Origin: Nectonema munidae
Lineage: Eukaryota > Nematomorpha > Nectonematoida > Nectonematidae
Length of the DNA: 64,000 bases
NCBI GenBank assembly: GCA_030549495.1
Contig: JAUIRK010001040.1
Location: forward strand, 1,096,625-1,160,624
Direction of reading: 5' to 3'
Position 1 is the stretch's first letter, and each line of letters starts with the position of its first letter. A model generated the notes under the pieces. It searched no databases and was not told the origin of the DNA. It worked only from the letters and a program-made list of their open reading frames with translations. Below are positions 59,101 to 64,000 of the stretch, one piece after another. The position numbers and the translations under genes are program-made.

Positions 59101-62100
59101 AATAGGACTATTGCATGACCTGCATGTCGTAAGAGGCGACTAAAAACATGAAATAATTCCGTATAGTCTCGGAACAGAATAGGACTATTGCATGACCTGC
59201 ATGTCGTAAGAGGCGACTAAAAACATGAAATAATTCCGTATAGTCTCGGAACAGAATAGGACTATTGCATGACCTGCATGTCGTAAGAGGCGACTAAAAA
59301 CAAGAAATAATTCCGTATAGTCTCGGAACAGAATAGGACTATTGCATGACCTGCATGTCGTAAGAGGCGACTAAAAACATGAAATAATTCCGTATAGTCT
59401 CGGAACAGAATAGGACTATTGCATGACCTGCATGTCGTAAGAGGCGACTAAAAACATGAAATAATTCCGTATAGTCTCGGAACAGAATAGGACTATTGCA
59501 TGACCTGCATGTCGTAAGAGGCGACTAAAAACATGAAATAATTCCGTATAGTCTCGGAACAGAATAGGACTATTGCATGACCTGCATGTCGTAAGAGGCG
59601 ACTAAAAACATGAAATAATTCCGTATAGTCTCGGAACAGAATAGGACTATTGCATGACCTGCATGTCGTAAGAGGCGACTAAAAACATGAAATAATTCCG
59701 TATAGTCTCGGAACAGAATAGGACTATTGCATGACCTGCATGTCGTAAGAGGCGACTAAAAACATGAAATAATTCCGTATAGTCTCGGAACAGAATAGGA
59801 CTATTGCATGACCTGCATGTCGTAAGAGGCGACTAAAAACATGAAATAATTCCGTATAGTCTCGGAACAGAATAGGACTATTGCATGACCTGCATGTCGT
59901 AAGAGGCGACTAAAAACAAGAAATAATTCCGTATAGTCTCGGAACAGAATAGGACTATTGCATGACCTGCATGTCGTAAGAGGCGACTAAAAACATGAAA
60001 TAATTCCGTATAGTCTCGGAACAGAATAGGACTATTGCATGACCTGCATGTCGTAAGAGGCGACTAAAAACATGAAATAATTCCGTATAGTCTCGGAACA
60101 GAATAGGACTATTGCATGACCTGCATGTCGTAAGAGGCGACTAAAAACATGAAATAATTCCGTATAGTCTCGGAACAGAATAGGACTATTGCATGACCTG
60201 CATGTCGTAAGAGGCGACTAAAAACATGAAATAATTCCGTATAGTCTCGGAACAGAATAGGACTATTGCATGACCTGCATGTCGTAAGAGGCGACTAAAA
60301 ACATGAAATAATTCCGTATAGTCTCGGAACAGAATAGGACTATTGCATGACCTGCATGTCGTAAGAGGCGACTAAAAACATGAAATAATTCCGTATAGTC
60401 TCGGAACAGAATAGGACTATTGCATGACCTGCATGTCGTAAGAGGCGACTAAAAACATGAAATAATTCCGTATAGTCTCGGAACAGAATAGGACTATTGC
60501 ATGACCTGCATGTCGTAAGAGGCGACTAAAAACATGAAATAATTCCGTATAGTCTCGGAACAGAATAGGACTATTGCATGACCTGCATGTCGTAAGAGGC
60601 GACTAAAAACATGAAATAATTCCGTATAGTCTCGGAACAGAATAGGACTATTGCATGACCTGCATGTCGTAAGAGGCGACTAAAAACATGAAATAATTCC
60701 GTATCTCGGAACAGAATAGGACTATTGCATGACCTGCATGTCGTAAGAGGCGACTAAAAACATGAAATAATTCCGTATAGTCTCGGAACAGAATAGGACT
60801 ATTGCATGACCTGCATGTCGTAAGAGGCGACTAAAAACATGAAATAATTCCGTATAGTCTCGGAACAGAATAGGACTATTGCATGACCTGCATGTCGTAA
60901 GAGGCGACTAAAAACATGAAATAATTCCGTATAGTCTCGGAACAGAATAGGACTATTGCATGACCTGCATGTCGTAAGAGGCGACTAAAAACATGAAATA
61001 ATTCCGTATAGTCTCGGAACAGAATAGGACTATTGCATGACCTGCATGTCGTAAGAGGCGACTAAAAACAAGAAATAATTCCATATAGTCTCGGAACAGA
61101 ATAGGATTACGGCATGACCTGCATGTCGTAAGAGGCGACTAAAAACATGAAATAATTCCGTATAGTCTCGGAACAGAATAGGACTATTGCATGACCTGCA
61201 TGTCGTAAGAGGCGACTAAAAACATGAAATAATTCCGTATCTCGGAACAGAATAGGACTATTGCATGACCTGCATGTCGTAAGAGGCGGCTAAAAACAAT
61301 AAATAATTCCGTATAGTCTCGGAACAGAATAGGACTATTGCATGACCTGCATTTCGTAAGAGGCGACTAAAAACATGAAATAATTCCGTATAGTCTCGGA
61401 ACAGAATAGGACTATTGCATGACCTGCATGTCGTAAGAGGCGACTAAAAACATGAAATAATTCCGTATAGTCTCGGAACAGAATAGGACTATTGCATGAC
61501 CTGCATGTCGTAAGAGGCGACTAAAAACATGAAATAATTCCGTATAGTCTCGGAACAGAATAGGACTATTGCATGACCTGCATGTCGTAAGAGGCGACTA
61601 AAAACATGAAATAATTCCGTATAGTCTCGGAACAGAATAGGACTATTGCATGACCTGCATGTCGTAAGATGCGACTAAAAACATGAAATAATTCCATATA
61701 GTCTCGGAACAGAATAGGACTATTGCATGACCTGCATGTCGTAAGAGGCGACTAAAAACATGAAATAATTCCGTATAGTCTCGGAACAGAATAGGACTAT
61801 TGCATGACCTGCATGTCGTAAGAGGCGACTAAAAACATGAAATAATTCCGTATAGTCTCGGAACAGAATAGGACTATTGCATGACCTGCATGTCGTAAGA
61901 GGCGACTAAAAACATGAAATAATTCCGTATAGTCTCGGAACAGAATAGGACTATTGCATGACCTGCATGTCGTAAGAGGCGACTAAAAACATGAAATAAT
62001 TCCGTATAGTCTCGGAACAGAATAGGACTATTGCATGACCTGCATGTCGTAAGAGGCGACTAAAAACATGAAATAATTCCGTATAGTCTCGGAACAGAAT

Positions 62101-64000
62101 AGGACTATTGCATGACCTGCATGTCGTAAGAGGCGACTAAAAACATGAAATAATTCCGTATAGTCTCGGAACAGAATAGGACTATTGCATGACCTGCATG
62201 TCGTAAGAGGCGACTAAAAACATGAAATAATTCCGTATAGTCTCGGAACAGAATAGGACTATTGCATGACCTGCATGTCGTAAGAGGCGACTAAAAACAT
62301 GAAATAATTCCGTATAGTCTCGGAACAGAATAGGACTATTGCATGACCTGCATGTCGTAAGAGGCGACTAAAAACATGAAATAATTCCGTATAGTCTCGG
62401 AACAGAATAGGACTATTGCATGACCTGCATGTCGTAAGAGGCGACTAAAAACATGAAATAATTCCGTATAGTCTCGGAACAGAATAGGACTATTGCATGA
62501 CCTGCATGTCGTAAGAGGCGACTAAAAACATGAAATAATTCCGTATAGTCTCGGAACAGAATAGGACTATTGCATGACCTGCATGTCGTAAGAGGCGACT
62601 AAAAACATGAAATAATTCCGTATAGTCTCGGAACAGAATAGGACTATTGCATGACCTGCATGTCGTAAGAGGCGACTAAAAACATGAAATAATTCCGTAT
62701 AGTCTCGGAACAGAATAGGACTATTGCATGACCTGCATGTCGTAAGAGGCGACTAAAAACATGAAATAATTCCGTATAGTCTCGGAACAGAATAGGACTA
62801 TTGCATGACCTGCATGTCGTAAGAGGCGACTAAAAACATGAAATAATTCCGTATAGTCTCGGAACAGAATAGGACTATTGCATGACCTGCATGTCGTAAG
62901 AGGCGACTAAAAACATGAAATAATTCCGTATAGTCTCGGAACAGAATAGGACTATTGCATGACCTGCATGTCGTAAGAGGCGACTAAAAACATGAAATAA
63001 TTCCGTATAGTCTCGGAACAGAATAGGACTATTGCATGACCTGCATGTCGTAAGAGGCGACTAAAAACATGAAATAATTCCGTATAGTCTCGGAACAGAA
63101 TAGGACTATTGCATGACCTGCATGTCGTAAGAGGCGACTAAAAACATGAAATAATTCCGTATAGTCTCGGAACAGAATAGGACTATTGCATGACCTGCAT
63201 GTCGTAAGAGGCGACTAAAAACATGAAATAATTCCGTATAGTCTCGGAACAGAATAGGACTATTGCATGACCTGCATGTCGTAAGAGGCGACTAAAAACA
63301 TGAAATAATTCCGTATAGTCTCGGAACAGAATAGGACTATTGCATGACCTGCATGTCGTAAGAGGCGACTAAAAACATGAAATAATTCCGTATAGTCTCG
63401 GAACAGAATAGGACTATTGCATGACCTGCATGTCGTAAGAGGCGACTAAAAACAAGAAATAATTCCGTATAGTCTCGGAACAGAATAGGACTATTGCATG
63501 ACCTGCATGTCGTAAGAGGCGACTAAAAACATGAAATAATTCCGTATAGTCTCGGAACAGAATAGGACTATTGCATGACCTGCATGTCGTAAGAGGCGAC
63601 TAAAAACATGAAATAATTCCGTATAGTCTCGGAACAGAATAGGACTATTGCATGACCTGCATGTCGTAAGAGGCGACTAAAAACAAGAAATAATTCCGTA
63701 TAGTCTCGGAACAGAATAGGACTATTGCATGACCTGCATGTCGTAAGAGGCGACTAAAAACATGAAATAATTCCGTATAGTCTCGGAACAGAATAGGACT
63801 ATTGCATGACCTGCATGTCGTAAGAGGCGACTAAAAACATAAAATAATTCCGAATAGTCTCGGAACAGAATAGGACTATTGCATGACCTGCATGTCGTAA
63901 GAGGCGACTAAAAACATGAAATAATTCCGTATAGTCTCGGAACAGAATAGGACTATTGCATGACCTGCATGTCGTAAGAGGCGACTAAAAACATGAAATA
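50151..64000. repeat. 77-bp tandem satellite, about 180 monomers, runs off the window
   Basis: The unit reads ATTCCGTATAGTCTCGGAAC, AGAATAGGACTATTGCATGA, CCTGCATGTCGTAAGAGGCG, ACTAAAAACATGAAATA, 77 bases. It repeats head to tail with no spacers from 50151 (first unit 79 bp with a TA insertion) to 64000. Most monomers are identical; a minority carry point changes (ACATG to ACAAG in ACATGAAAT is commonest) or 1-4 base deletions around TATAGTC (for example near 56782, 57396, 57702, 60704 and 61241). One strongly changed unit is at about 51164-51185. GC content is near 40%, above the host background. Each unit has stops in every frame or shifts frame (77 is not a multiple of 3), so it is non-coding. 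Such homogeneity suggests recent or ongoing homogenisation, as in centromeric or heterochromatic satellites. Confidence 0.98.

Noticed and set aside
50151..64000. CRISPR-like array
   Set aside because: The repeats are contiguous 77-mers with no unique spacers, in an intron-bearing eukaryotic genome. It is a satellite.
50151..64000. CENP-B box in the satellite
   Set aside because: TTCCG...CTCGGAA looks similar but the spacing and core bases do not fit the 17-bp consensus.
50151..64000. Hammerhead ribozyme in the satellite, as in some animal satellites
   Set aside because: The conserved CTGATGA and GAAA core elements are not present in the needed order on either strand.

Overview
The window is an AT-rich, intron-bearing, repeat-dense stretch of an animal nuclear genome. 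It has spliced genes with AG/GT junctions and AATAAA signals, a metazoan C2orf69 family gene, tRNA-derived SINEs, several LINE lineages, hAT, piggyBac, PIF-like, MULE and Tigger relics, and no operons or Shine-Dalgarno sites. The repertoire fits an invertebrate, perhaps an arthropod, but the species cannot be fixed from the sequence.

Genes. (1) 2507-2641 (+): last coding exon of an SLC22-like organic ion transporter; the rest lies off the left edge or in unrecognised upstream exons. (2) 17561-17980 (+): an unrecognised 139-residue basic protein or last exon. (3) 26572-32582 (+): a three-exon, 304-codon homologue of C2orf69, a predicted mitochondrial serine-hydrolase-like protein. Its splice phases all agree, and its second intron splits the GFSKG motif. 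(4) 36630-34664 (-): the last two exons of an unrecognised gene, converging on C2orf69. Genes 3 and 4 both carry transposon debris in their introns: a gypsy-type gag plus a Tigger relic in C2orf69 intron 1, and a Charlie-like hAT element in the minus-strand gene.

Mobile-element landscape. LINE reverse-transcriptase relics, all on the minus strand, lie at 14, 16, 21-22.7 and 41.7-43.3 kb. Short hAT-type elements with 8-bp target duplications lie at 12.5, 23.3 (one nested inside another), 35.3 and 39.8 kb, and a probable one at 3.3 kb. A roughly 110-bp TTAA-flanked piggyBac-like MITE occurs at 14.4, 34.5 and 36.9 kb, and at 14.4 kb it is nested in its own kind inside a LINE. A PIF-like MITE lies at 13.3 kb, a MULE transposase relic at 18.9 kb, and six tRNA-derived SINE relics are scattered.

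Structural right half. From 44.3 to 48.6 kb there is a complex of direct and inverted duplications: a 548-bp direct repeat 3240 bp apart, 348-bp and 264-bp tandem duplications, and 451-bp inverted arms carrying a 28-bp minisatellite. From about 50150 to the right edge the sequence is an uninterrupted 77-bp tandem satellite of about 180 nearly identical monomers, which continues past the window.

The most novel-looking items are the homogeneous 77-bp satellite with its internal dyads and linked variant monomers, the large inverted-repeat complex beside it, and the self-nested 'GCAGACGA' MITE family. No gene cluster resembling a defence or biosynthetic system is visible.
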